NCBI RefSeq assembly: GCF_004570345.1
Contig: NZ_SPQM01000157.1
Span: 1 to 10,066 of the forward strand
DNA length: 10,066 bases
Origin: Blastococcus sp. CT_GayMR20
GTDB taxonomy: Bacteria; Actinomycetota; Actinomycetes; Mycobacteriales; Geodermatophilaceae
Direction of reading: 5' to 3'
Shown: in pieces, positions 1-5,869 of the stretch
How the letters are laid out: each line of letters begins with the position of its first letter
Position numbering within the stretch: position 1 is the first letter of the stretch
Program-made: the position numbers and the translations under genes
Notes under the pieces: model-generated
The model's input: only the letters and a program-made list of their open reading frames with translations
The model's database searches: none
Told to the model about the DNA's origin: nothing

Positions 1-1
1 T

Positions 2-1360
2 GTCCAGGGGCTCGCCGCCGACGCAGCAGCGCCCGCTCCGGCCCCCCGGCCCGTCCCCCGCCCCGTCCCCCGGCCGACGCCCGCGCCGTCCCCGGTGCAC
101 GCCCCGGCCCCGGCTGCGGCACCCGTCGAGCCCGTCCTCCCGCCGCCGAGCGACCCCAGCGCGTGGGGCCGGGTGGACGAGGAGGGCACCGTCTACGTGC
201 GCACGGCCGACGGCGAGCGCGCCGTCGGCTCCTGGCAGGCCGGTGAGCCCGAGGCCGGGCTGGCTCATTACGGACGGCGCTACGACGACCTCGCCACCGA
301 GGTCGCACTTCTGGAGGCGCGGCTCAAGGCGCACACCGGCAATCCGGGCGAGATCAAGAACAAGGCCCAGGGGCTGGCAGAGACCATCCCCACCGCCGCC
401 GCGGTCGGCGACCTCGACGGCCTGGCCGCGCGGGCCCGCGCCATGGTCGACACCGCCGACTCCGCCGCGGCCGAGTCGCGCGCGGAGAAGCAGGCGGCCC
501 GCGCCGGGCAGGTCGCCCGCAAGGAGGCGCTCGCCGCCGAGGCGGAGCAGATCGCGGCGGAGTCGACCTCGTGGAAGGCCGCCGGAGACCGGCTGAAGGC
601 GATCGTCGAGGAGTGGAAGACGATCCGCGGCATCGACCGCAAGACCGACGAGGCGCTGTGGACACGGTTCGCCGCTGCGCGTGACGCGTTCGGCCGGCGG
701 CGGGGGGCGCACTTCGCTTCCCTGGACGCCCAGCGCACCGAGGCGCGCGCCGCGAAGCAGGAGCTCATCAAGGAGGCCGAGAAGCTCGCGACTTCCACCG
801 ACTGGGGGCCGACGAGCGCGGCGATGCGCTCACTCATGGATCGCTGGAAGGCCGTGCCCCGCACCGGTCGCGAGGGCGACGACGACCTCTGGAAGCAGTT
901 CCGCGCCGCGCAGGACGTCTTCTTCACCGCCCGCACGGAGTCGGACAAGAAGCGGAACTCCGAGGAGCACGCCAACCAGCAGCAGAAGGAGGAGCTCCTC
1001 GCCGAGGCCGAGAAGCTCGACCCGACGACGGACCTCAAGGGCGCGCAGAACGCACTGCGCAGGATCCAGGAGCGCTACGACGCGATCGGGCACGTCCCGC
1101 GGGGGGCGATGCGCTCTCTGGAGGACCGCATGCAGGCCGTGGAGCAGAAGGTGCGCGGCGCGGCCGACACCACGCGTGCCCGCAGCGCCCCGGAGAACCC
1201 GATGGTCACGTCGATGCGCTCCGCGGTCACCAAGGCCGAGGAGCAGCTGGCCAAGGCCGAGGCGGCCGGGGACGCCAGGCGGATCGCCGAGGCGCGGGCC
1301 AATCTCGCGACCCGCCGGGAGTGGCTGGCAGAGGCGGAGAAGTCCGCCTCCCGCCGCTAG
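2..1360 (+). CDS. DUF349 domain-containing protein, 5' end outside the window
   Basis: The frame is open from base 2, so the gene is 5'-partial; 452 residues are visible. A GTG at 95 is the first visible possible start, but the Ala/Pro-rich coding character continues upstream of it (two RPVP units and more proline), so the true start probably lies to the left. After this disordered head comes a conserved segment with GRVDEEGTVYVRTADGER (from about base 167), typical of actinobacterial DUF349 proteins. Long Ala/Glu/Lys-rich helices follow, with three DUF349 repeats at roughly 572-715 (WKAAGDRLK, LWTRFAAARDAF), 803-940 (MDRWKAVPR, LWKQFRAAQDVF) and 1030-1160 (more diverged, no Trp). The C-terminus is a charged coiled-coil-like tail. 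There is no signal peptide or membrane segment, so it is presumably cytoplasmic. The family has no agreed biochemical role. The stop lies 3 bp from the convergent miaB stop. Confidence 0.9.
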   Translation, partial: VQGLAADAAAPAPAPRPVPRPVPRPTPAPSPVHAPAPAAAPVEPVLPPPSDPSAWGRVDEEGTVYVRTADGERAVGSWQAGEPEAGLAHYGRRYDDLATEVALLEARLKAHTGNPGEIKNKAQGLAETIPTAAAVGDLDGLAARARAMVDTADSAAAESRAEKQAARAGQVARKEALAAEAEQIAAESTSWKAAGDRLKAIVEEWKTIRGIDRKTDEALWTRFAAARDAFGRRRGAHFASLDAQRTEARAAKQELIKEAEKLATSTDWGPTSAAMRSLMDRWKAVPRTGREGDDDLWKQFRAAQDVFFTARTESDKKRNSEEHANQQQKEELLAEAEKLDPTTDLKGAQNALRRIQERYDAIGHVPRGAMRSLEDRMQAVEQKVRGAADTTRARSAPENPMVTSMRSAVTKAEEQLAKAEAAGDARRIAEARANLATRREWLAEAEKSASRR

Positions 1361-1363
1361 CGT

Positions 1364-2839
1364 TCAGCAGTCCCCGACGGGGGCGAGCGGCGCCGGGACG
1401 CCGATCCGGGGCATGCCGAGCGAGACCCCCGGCGTGGTCGGCCGGACGCCGGCCGCGCTCGCGTCACCGGCGCGGGTGCGGCGGTGCGACAGCAGCGCAC
1501 CATCGGCGACGAGGAAGTGCGGCTTGGCGTCGGTCACCACCGTCTCGACGACGTCGCCAGGCCGGACGCCATCCGCCGCCGTGAAGTGCACCAGGCGGCC
1601 GTCACGTGCCCGGCCGGACAGCCGGCCGGTCGCGGCGTCCTTGCTGCCCTCCCCCGCCGCCACGAGCAGCTCGGCCTTCCTGCCGACGAGCTTCCTGTTC
1701 TCGCCCCAGCTGATCTCGTCCTGCAGGGCGGTGAGCCGCAGGTACCGCTCCTGGACGACGTCCTTGGGGACCTGGCCGTCCATCTCGGCCGCCGGCGTCC
1801 CCGGGCGCTTCGAGTACTGGAAGGTGAAGGCGCTGGAGAAGCGGGCCGCCCGGACGACGTCGAGGGTCTGCTGGAAGTCCGCCTCGGTCTCGCCCGGGAA
1901 GCCCACGATGATGTCGGTGGTGATCGCGGCGTCGGGCATCGCGGCGCGGACGCGGTCGATGATCCCGAGGTAGCGCTCCTGCCGGTAGCCGCGGCGCATG
2001 CGGCGCAGCACGTCGTCGGAGCCCGACTGCAACGGCATGTGCAGCTGGTGGCAGACCACCGGCGTCTCGGCCATCGCGGCGATGACGTCGTCGGTGAACT
2101 CGCGGGGGTGCGGGCTGGTGAACCGCACCCGCTCGAGCCCCTCGATGCGGCCGGTGGCCCGGAGCAGGTCGCCGAAAGCGCCGCGGTCGCGGAACTCGAC
2201 GCCGTAGGCGTTGACGTTCTGGCCCAGCAGGGTCACCTCGAGGACGCCCTGGTCGACCAGCGCCTGCACCTCGGCCAGGATCTCGCCGGGCCGGCGGTCC
2301 TTCTCGGTGCCGCGCAGCGACGGGACGATGCAGAACGTGCAGGTGTTGTTGCACCCCACGCTGATCGAGACCCACCCGGAGTAGGCGGAGTCCCGCTTGG
2401 CCGGCAGCGTCGACGGGAAGACCTCGAGGGACTCCACGATCTCCACTTGGGCCTCGGCGTTGTGCCGGGCCCGGTCGAGCAGGGCAGGCAGCGAGCCCAC
2501 GTTGTGCGTCCCGAAGACGACGTCGACCCACGGGGCGCGCCGGACGATCTCGCCGCGGTCCTTCTGCGCCAGGCAGCCGCCGACGGCGATCTGCATGCCG
2601 GGACGGGCGTCCTTCACCGGCCGCAGGTGCCCGAGGTTGCCGTACAGGCGGTTGTCGGCGTTCTCGCGCACCGCACAGGTGTTGAGGACGACGACGTCCG
2701 CGTCGGTCCCCTCGGGCGCAGCGGTGTAGCCCGCCTCCTCGAGCAGGCCGGACAGGCGCTCGGAGTCGTGCACGTTCATCTGGCACCCGTACGTACGCAC
2801 CAGGTAGGTGCGCGACGGTGCCTCCGGCTGAGTTCCCAT
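1364..2839 (-). CDS. miaB: tRNA (N6-isopentenyladenosine(37)-C2)-methylthiotransferase MiaB
   Basis: Radical-SAM enzyme that converts i6A37 to ms2i6A37 in tRNAs reading codons that begin with U, in the cytoplasm. It has 491 residues. The N-terminal UPF0004 domain carries the three auxiliary-cluster cysteines C19 (TYGCQMN), C55 (NTCAVRE) and C89 (GGCLAQ). The radical-SAM CxxxCxxC motif is C163-C167-C170 (GCNNTCTFC), and PLQSGSD and the GFPGET motif follow. A TRAM domain occupies about 384-447. The last 44 residues are a Pro/Gly-rich tail of the kind found on actinobacterial MiaB. The ATG at 2839 is chosen because homology begins only a few residues later ([13 protein letters not shown]); the same frame continues open upstream but has no MiaB character. 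No Shine-Dalgarno is visible, and a promoter candidate lies so close that the transcript may be nearly leaderless. All family cysteines are present, so the enzyme looks functional. Confidence 0.97.
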   Translation of the reverse strand: MGTQPEAPSRTYLVRTYGCQMNVHDSERLSGLLEEAGYTAAPEGTDADVVVLNTCAVRENADNRLYGNLGHLRPVKDARPGMQIAVGGCLAQKDRGEIVRRAPWVDVVFGTHNVGSLPALLDRARHNAEAQVEIVESLEVFPSTLPAKRDSAYSGWVSISVGCNNTCTFCIVPSLRGTEKDRRPGEILAEVQALVDQGVLEVTLLGQNVNAYGVEFRDRGAFGDLLRATGRIEGLERVRFTSPHPREFTDDVIAAMAETPVVCHQLHMPLQSGSDDVLRRMRRGYRQERYLGIIDRVRAAMPDAAITTDIIVGFPGETEADFQQTLDVVRAARFSSAFTFQYSKRPGTPAAEMDGQVPKDVVQERYLRLTALQDEISWGENRKLVGRKAELLVAAGEGSKDAATGRLSGRARDGRLVHFTAADGVRPGDVVETVVTDAKPHFLVADGALLSHRRTRAGDASAAGVRPTTPGVSLGMPRIGVPAPLAPVGDC

Positions 2840-2849
2840 GACGGGTGCG

Positions 2850-2878
2850 AGAGTACGGCGCGCCCATGGGCATATCGA
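2850..2878 (-). promoter_or_regulatory. candidate promoter of miaB
   Basis: Read on the minus strand, TCGATA (2878-2873, four of six matches to TTGACA) is followed by a 17-nt spacer and TACTCT (2855-2850, fits TAnnnT). Transcription would begin near 2843, giving a 5' leader of only a few bases before the miaB ATG, which agrees with the absence of a Shine-Dalgarno. The elements are weak, so this is a suggestion. The -35 abuts that of the divergent promoter. Confidence 0.35.
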
Positions 2879-2887
2879 TTGACGATA
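2873..2887. promoter_or_regulatory. candidate operator: TATCG-N5-CGATA inverted repeat
   Basis: A perfect 5-bp inverted repeat with a 5-bp centre (TATCGATTGACGATA). It covers both candidate -35 boxes in the miaB / DUF2975 divergent region, at 2873-2878 (minus) and 2879-2884 (plus). Position and symmetry suit a dimeric HTH repressor; the nearby HTH protein at 3550-3801 is the obvious candidate ligand, by inference. The dyad is A/T-rich against a strongly GC-rich background. Confidence 0.4.
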
Positions 2888-2907
2888 CCAACGACAGCCG
2901 TTATGTT
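2879..2907 (+). promoter_or_regulatory. promoter of the DUF2975-HTH unit, predicted leaderless
   Basis: TTGACG (2879-2884, five of six matches to TTGACA) and TATGTT (2902-2907, fits TAnnnT) are separated by exactly 17 bp. The expected transcription start, 7-8 nt after the -10, falls at 2914-2915, on or next to the A of the ATG at 2915. No Shine-Dalgarno is present. This is the best sigma-70-like promoter in the window. Confidence 0.65.
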
Positions 2908-2914
2908 GCGTTGC

Positions 2915-3553
2915 ATGACGTCCCCGGCGAAGCCGCTGATCGGCCGCGGCAGCATCAATGCGGTGACCTGGCTGCTGATGGCGCTCGCAGTCGTCGCGGT
3001 GGTGCTGGCAGTGGCCATCCCGCTGCAGCAGCTCACCGAACCGGGCGCTGCTGTGCCGGTCACCCTGGCCGGCGAGACCGCCGACCGGGTCGATGAGGCC
3101 CTGGACATCCCCCGCCTCCCCGAGGGCGCCTCCGTCACCTACTCGGCGGAGGCGTTCGAACTCTCGGCGGCCGAGCTGCCGGGCGAGCTGCGGCTGCTCT
3201 CCCAGGCGGCGACCTCGCTCCTCTTCCTGTCCGTCGCCGGCGGCGCCTGGTGCCTCGCGCTGGTCCTGCGCAGCATCCGCGCCGGGCAGCCGTTCGACCG
3301 GCGCAACCCCGGCCGGCTCACCGGCCTGGCCGTCGCGATCGTCGGCGGGGGCCTCCTGGCGCCGATCGTCGGCAACCTCGCCGCCAACGTGGTGCTCGGC
3401 CACCTCGACCTGCTGGGACCGGACTCGCCGTTCGTCATGGTCATCGCCGACCTGACGTTCAACCCGCTGCTCTTCGCCGCCATCGTCATGGCCTTCGCCG
3501 AGGCGTTCCGGCGGGGCGGCGCCCTCGATGACGACGTCGAGGGCCTCGTGTGA
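2915..3553 (+). CDS. DUF2975 domain-containing membrane protein
   Basis: A 212-residue integral membrane protein. Hydrophobic segments lie at about 15-37, 98-118, 136-161 and 180-198, giving four likely helices, with a polar loop at about 40-95 between the first two that should be extracytoplasmic. The [12 protein letters not shown] stretch (124-135) and the C-terminal pattern [14 protein letters not shown] (194-207) are what I associate with DUF2975. The function of the family is not established. The ATG at 2915 is chosen because an excellent -35/-10 pair places the transcription start on it; nothing coding-like lies between it and miaB. The stop overlaps the start of the following HTH gene by 4 nt (GTGA), so the two are almost certainly cotranscribed and translationally coupled. 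DUF2975 genes are commonly paired with a small HTH gene (yozG-like) in Gram-positives. I infer a sensor or anti-regulator role, without direct evidence. Confidence 0.85.
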   Translation: MTSPAKPLIGRGSINAVTWLLMALAVVAVVLAVAIPLQQLTEPGAAVPVTLAGETADRVDEALDIPRLPEGASVTYSAEAFELSAAELPGELRLLSQAATSLLFLSVAGGAWCLALVLRSIRAGQPFDRRNPGRLTGLAVAIVGGGLLAPIVGNLAANVVLGHLDLLGPDSPFVMVIADLTFNPLLFAAIVMAFAEAFRRGGALDDDVEGLV

Positions 3554-3801
3554 GCCCACGCACGAGCACGCCCGAGACCGAGGATTTGGCGCCGCACCGG
3601 GTGGTCTGTCACCTCGACCGCCTCCTCGAGGAGCGCGGCATGACGCTGACCGAGCTCGCCGACCGGGTCGGGGTGTCGGTGGTCAACCTGTCGATCCTGA
3701 AGAACGACCGCGCCCGGGCGGTGCGGTTCTCGACTCTGACGGCGATCTGCGACGTGCTCGGCTGCCAGCCCGGCGACGTCCTCTCCGTCGCCCGCAGCTG
3801 A
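3550..3801 (+). CDS. Cro/C1-type (HTH_26, YozG-like) transcriptional regulator
   Basis: An 83-residue DNA-binding protein. After a 17-residue polar N-terminus the whole protein is one Cro/C1-type fold: helix 1 about 18-29 ([12 protein letters not shown]), the helix-turn-helix about 32-54 ([12 protein letters not shown]...[12 protein letters not shown]), then [20 protein letters not shown] (59-78), the characteristic end of this small family. There is no separate ligand-binding domain, so any signal must come from a partner, plausibly the DUF2975 membrane protein whose stop codon it overlaps (GTG start at 3550, TGA at 3551-3553). The GTG start is supported by this overlap; homologues I recall often begin nearer residue 16, so the N-terminal extension is less certain. 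The likely target is the inverted repeat over its own promoter (2873-2887), by inference. The stop lies 8 bp from the convergent stop of the next gene. Confidence 0.85.
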   Translation: MSPRTSTPETEDLAPHRVVCHLDRLLEERGMTLTELADRVGVSVVNLSILKNDRARAVRFSTLTAICDVLGCQPGDVLSVARS

Positions 3802-3809
3802 CCCCTCGG

Positions 3810-3974
3810 TCAGACGCCTGGCCCCGGGGTCCCCTCGTCGTTCTGCAGCAGGTGCTCCTTGCCCGTGGTCGTGTCGGGGGTGTCGGCGAGGACGGAGTCG
3901 TCCGCCGTCGGATCGACTGCCTCCTCCGCCTCGTCCCCTGCGTCGTCCTGGCGGGACCTGTCGCTCGTCGTCAT
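3810..3974 (-). CDS. small acidic hypothetical protein (54 aa)
   Basis: I do not recognise this protein. It is 54 residues, strongly acidic (runs such as DDAGDEAEEAVDPTADDS) and has no Cys, signal peptide or membrane helix, so it is probably soluble and largely disordered. The C-terminal part TTGKEHLLQNDEGTPGPGV is less biased and looks like a conserved motif. The ATG at 3974 is chosen because GGAGG sits 8 nt upstream (3987-3983, minus). An in-frame ATG at 4001 would give 63 residues but has only a weak ribosome site. No function is proposed. It stands between the HTH gene (convergent) and gluA (divergent). The strong ribosome site and acceptable spacing argue that it is real, but composition alone cannot prove it. 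Confidence 0.55.
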   Translation of the reverse strand: MTTSDRSRQDDAGDEAEEAVDPTADDSVLADTPDTTTGKEHLLQNDEGTPGPGV

Positions 3975-3982
3975 CTCCGTGT

Positions 3983-3987
3983 CCTCC
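3983..3987 (-). promoter_or_regulatory. ribosome binding site deciding the start of the small acidic protein
   Basis: GGAGG on the minus strand with an 8-nt spacer to the ATG at 3974. It favours this start over the in-frame ATG at 4001. Confidence 0.55.
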
Positions 3988-4073
3988 GTCGTCGCAGGCA
4001 TGACCTGACCTGCCCCGCCTACCCGCCGGGACCGGGCGCGATGCCTGCACCGGGACCGCTTCGTTACGCCTTC

Positions 4074-4090
4074 GTGATCACGACGATCAC
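4074..4090. promoter_or_regulatory. candidate operator upstream of the glutamate transporter operon
   Basis: A perfect inverted repeat GTGATC-ACGAC-GATCAC; its left part also forms the 10-bp palindrome CGTGATCACG (4073-4082). It lies at about -50 to -34 relative to the predicted gluA transcription start at 4124, where an activator or a repressor could act. The half-site spacing does not fit a CRP-type GTGA-N6-TCAC site. The binding protein is unknown. Confidence 0.4.
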
Positions 4091-4110
4091 TCACCGTGTC
4101 CGATGGCCCT

Positions 4111-4116
4111 TAGGGT
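4111..4116 (+). promoter_or_regulatory. candidate -10 element of the glu operon (TAGGGT)
   Basis: TAGGGT fits TAnnnT and lies 7 nt before the GTG at 4124, so transcription would start on or next to that codon. No convincing -35 box is seen at 16-18 bp spacing, which leaves this tentative; an activator bound to the dyad at 4074-4090 could compensate. Confidence 0.45.
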
Positions 4117-4123
4117 CGCCAAG

Positions 4124-4879
4124 GTGACCAGTCGTCAGAACGGAGAGCCACTCGTCCGCCTGTCCGGCGTCAACAAGTGGTTCGGCGAACTGCACGTCCT
4201 GCAGGACATCGACCTGGAGATCGCGCGGGGTGAGGTCGTCGTCGTCATCGGGCCGTCGGGCTCGGGCAAGTCGACGCTGTGCCGCACGATCAACCGTCTC
4301 GAGTCCATCGAGAAGGGCGAGATCGCCATCGACGGGGAGCGGCTCCCCGCCGAGGGCAAGCAGCTCGCCCGCCTGCGCAGCGACGTCGGCATGGTCTTCC
4401 AGAGCTTCAACCTCTTCGCGCACAAGACCATCCTGCAGAACGTCACCCTCGGGCCGATCAAGGTCCGCGGGAAGTCGAAGGCGGAGGCGGAGAAGCGGGC
4501 GCGCGAACTGCTCGACCGGGTCGGTGTCAGCGCCCAGGCCGACAAGTACCCGGCTCAGCTGTCCGGCGGACAGCAGCAGCGCGTGGCGATCGCCCGCGCG
4601 CTGGCCATGGACCCCAAGGTCATGCTCTTCGACGAGCCGACGTCGGCGCTGGACCCCGAGATGATCAGCGAGGTCCTCGACGTCATGGTCGGTCTCGCCC
4701 GCGACGGCATGACGATGATCGTCGTCACCCACGAGATGGGCTTCGCCCGCAAGGCGGCCAACCGGGTGGTCTTCATGGACGGCGGCCGGATCGTCGAGAC
4801 GGCCGACCCCGAGACCTTCTTCAACAACCCGACGTCCGACCGGGCCAAGAACTTCCTGTCCAAGATCCTCAACCACTGA
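4124..4879 (+). CDS. gluA: glutamate/polar amino-acid ABC transporter, ATP-binding protein
   Basis: ATPase that powers uptake of glutamate or a related polar amino acid, bound to the inner face of the membrane permeases. It has 251 residues from GTG 4124. It shows every ABC hallmark: Walker [10 protein letters not shown] (43-51), Q-loop Q93 (VFQSFNLF), signature LSGGQQQR (146-153), Walker B VMLFDE (166-171), D-loop SALDP (174-178) and switch His203 (VTHEMGF). The spacing and the FNLF and HEMGFA motifs are those of the polar amino-acid (GlnQ/GluA) subfamily. The start is open: an in-frame ATG at 4103 would add 7 residues, but it lies upstream of the likely -10 box TAGGGT, lacks a Shine-Dalgarno, and homology begins only near residue 9. 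It is first in the operon, 22 bp before the binding-protein start. Substrate specificity is inferred from the family. Confidence 0.93.
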   Translation: MTSRQNGEPLVRLSGVNKWFGELHVLQDIDLEIARGEVVVVIGPSGSGKSTLCRTINRLESIEKGEIAIDGERLPAEGKQLARLRSDVGMVFQSFNLFAHKTILQNVTLGPIKVRGKSKAEAEKRARELLDRVGVSAQADKYPAQLSGGQQQRVAIARALAMDPKVMLFDEPTSALDPEMISEVLDVMVGLARDGMTMIVVTHEMGFARKAANRVVFMDGGRIVETADPETFFNNPTSDRAKNFLSKILNH

Positions 4880-4888
4880 CCGTTCGAT

Positions 4889-4895
4889 GGAAGGA
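4889..4895 (+). promoter_or_regulatory. ribosome binding site deciding the start of gluB
   Basis: GGAAGGA, 6 nt before the ATG at 4902. It overlaps and therefore argues against the alternative in-frame ATG at 4887. Confidence 0.75.
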
Positions 4896-4901
4896 CCGCC
4901 C

Positions 4902-5798
4902 ATGCGCATCACCCGGTACGCCGCTTCACTGGCAGCCGCCGGCCTCATGCTCGCCGCCTGCGGTGGCAGCGAGGCAGGCAACCAGGCCGAGGACCAGGCC
5001 GAGAACACCGCCGAGGTCCAGGAGGACGTCGAGTTCGAGGCCGGGACGACGATGGCCGAGCTGAACGAGGCGGGCACCATCACGATCGGCACGAAGTTCG
5101 ACCAGCCGGGCTTCGGTCTGCTGAACCCGAACACCCAGGACCCCGAGGGCTTCGACGTCGAGATCGCCACGATCATCGCCGCGAAGCTCGGCATCGCCGC
5201 CGAGGACATCGAGTGGGTGGAGACGGTGTCGGCCAACCGCGAGCCGTTCCTCCAGAACGGCCAGGTCGACATGGTCGTCGCCACCTACACGATCAACGAC
5301 GCCCGCAAGCAGCTCATCGACTTCGCCGGCCCCTACTACGAGGCCGGCCAGGACATCATGGTGCCGGAGGGGAACCCCGAGGGCATCGAGGGGCCGGACG
5401 ACCTGGCGGGCAAGAACGTCTGCTCGGTCGAGGGCTCGACGCCGGCCCAGAACATCCGGGACAACTACCCCCAGGCCACGCTGACGCTCTTCGACGTCTA
5501 CTCCAAGTGCGCCGACGCGCTGGCCGCCGGGCAGGTCGACGCCGTCACCACCGACAACGTCATCCTGACCGGCCTGGTGGCCGGCAGCGACGGGGCGTTC
5601 GAACTGGTCGGCAACCCGTTCACCACCGAGCCCTACGGCATCGGTGTGCCCAAGGGCGACGACCAGTTCCGCGACTTCATCAACGACGTCCTGGAGGAGT
5701 CCTTCGAGGACGGCTCGTGGGAGGCCGCGTGGGACGACACCGCAGGGGCGATCAGCGGCACCGAGGCCCCCGAGCCGCCGTCCGTCGACCGGTACTGA
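4902..5798 (+). CDS. gluB: glutamate-binding lipoprotein of the ABC transporter
   Basis: Extracytoplasmic solute-binding protein (SBP_bac_3 family) that captures the amino acid and hands it to the permeases. It has 298 residues. The N-terminus is a lipoprotein signal with lipobox LAAC, the lipidated cysteine being C20, so it is anchored on the outer face of the membrane. Residues 23-47 form an acidic, Gln/Ala-rich linker with a short near-repeat (QAEDQAENTAE). The binding fold follows: GFDVEIA (83-89), TYTINDARKQLIDFAGPYY (128-146, with R135 as the expected carboxylate-binding arginine) and TEPYGIGV near the C-terminus. C174 and C203 correspond to the cysteine pair usual in glutamate-binding members and may form a disulfide. 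The ATG at 4902 is set by the AAGGA site 6 nt upstream. A long hairpin follows the stop codon, which may raise its expression above that of the permeases. Confidence 0.94.
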   Translation: MRITRYAASLAAAGLMLAACGGSEAGNQAEDQAENTAEVQEDVEFEAGTTMAELNEAGTITIGTKFDQPGFGLLNPNTQDPEGFDVEIATIIAAKLGIAAEDIEWVETVSANREPFLQNGQVDMVVATYTINDARKQLIDFAGPYYEAGQDIMVPEGNPEGIEGPDDLAGKNVCSVEGSTPAQNIRDNYPQATLTLFDVYSKCADALAAGQVDAVTTDNVILTGLVAGSDGAFELVGNPFTTEPYGIGVPKGDDQFRDFINDVLEESFEDGSWEAAWDDTAGAISGTEAPEPPSVDRY

Positions 5799-5804
5799 TC
5801 CACC

Positions 5805-5841
5805 GGGGGGCCGCCGGGTGAACCCCACCCGGCGGCGCCCC
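5805..5841 (+). promoter_or_regulatory. intercistronic hairpin between gluB and gluC
   Basis: A 16-bp stem with a single internal mismatch: arms 5805-5820 and 5826-5841 around the 5-nt loop AACCC. It begins 6 nt after the gluB stop and ends 28 nt before the gluC start. No T-run follows, so it is not a classical terminator. It probably protects the gluAB mRNA from 3' decay or causes partial termination, so that more binding protein than permease is made. The structure is read directly; the role is inferred. Confidence 0.6.
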
Positions 5842-5869
5842 GCCGTCCCGGACACCGAGAGGCGCCGCG

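Noticed and set aside
1371..1403. Small hairpins (CCCC-GAC-GGGG and CGGCG-N6-CGCCG) at the DUF349/miaB convergent junction, considered as a bidirectional terminator
   Set aside because: Stems are only 4-5 bp, the sequence lies inside the miaB coding end, and there is no T-run. Such pairs are expected by chance at this GC content.
1484..2914. Long plus-strand open frame antisense to miaB, continuous with the DUF2975 frame
   Set aside because: It is open only because high third-position GC removes stops opposite miaB. Its translation is compositionally biased, and the DUF2975 gene has its own promoter and start at 2915.
2840..3559. Minus-strand extension of the miaB frame upstream over the DUF2975 gene
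   Set aside because: The translated extension is low-complexity with no MiaB homology. It lies antisense to a clear membrane-protein gene, and the miaB start at 2839 fits the family N-terminus.
4026..4058. 9-bp direct repeat CCGGGACCG (4026-4034 and 4050-4058) between the small protein and gluA
   Set aside because: Short, GC-only repeat with no link to a promoter element; likely chance.
4074..4090. CRP/FNR-type binding site
   Set aside because: GTGA and TCAC are separated by 9 bp rather than the 6 bp of that family's sites.
4926..5855. 309-codon minus-strand open frame opposite gluB
   Set aside because: Composition-driven antisense frame; gluB on the plus strand is certain from its lipobox and binding-protein motifs.
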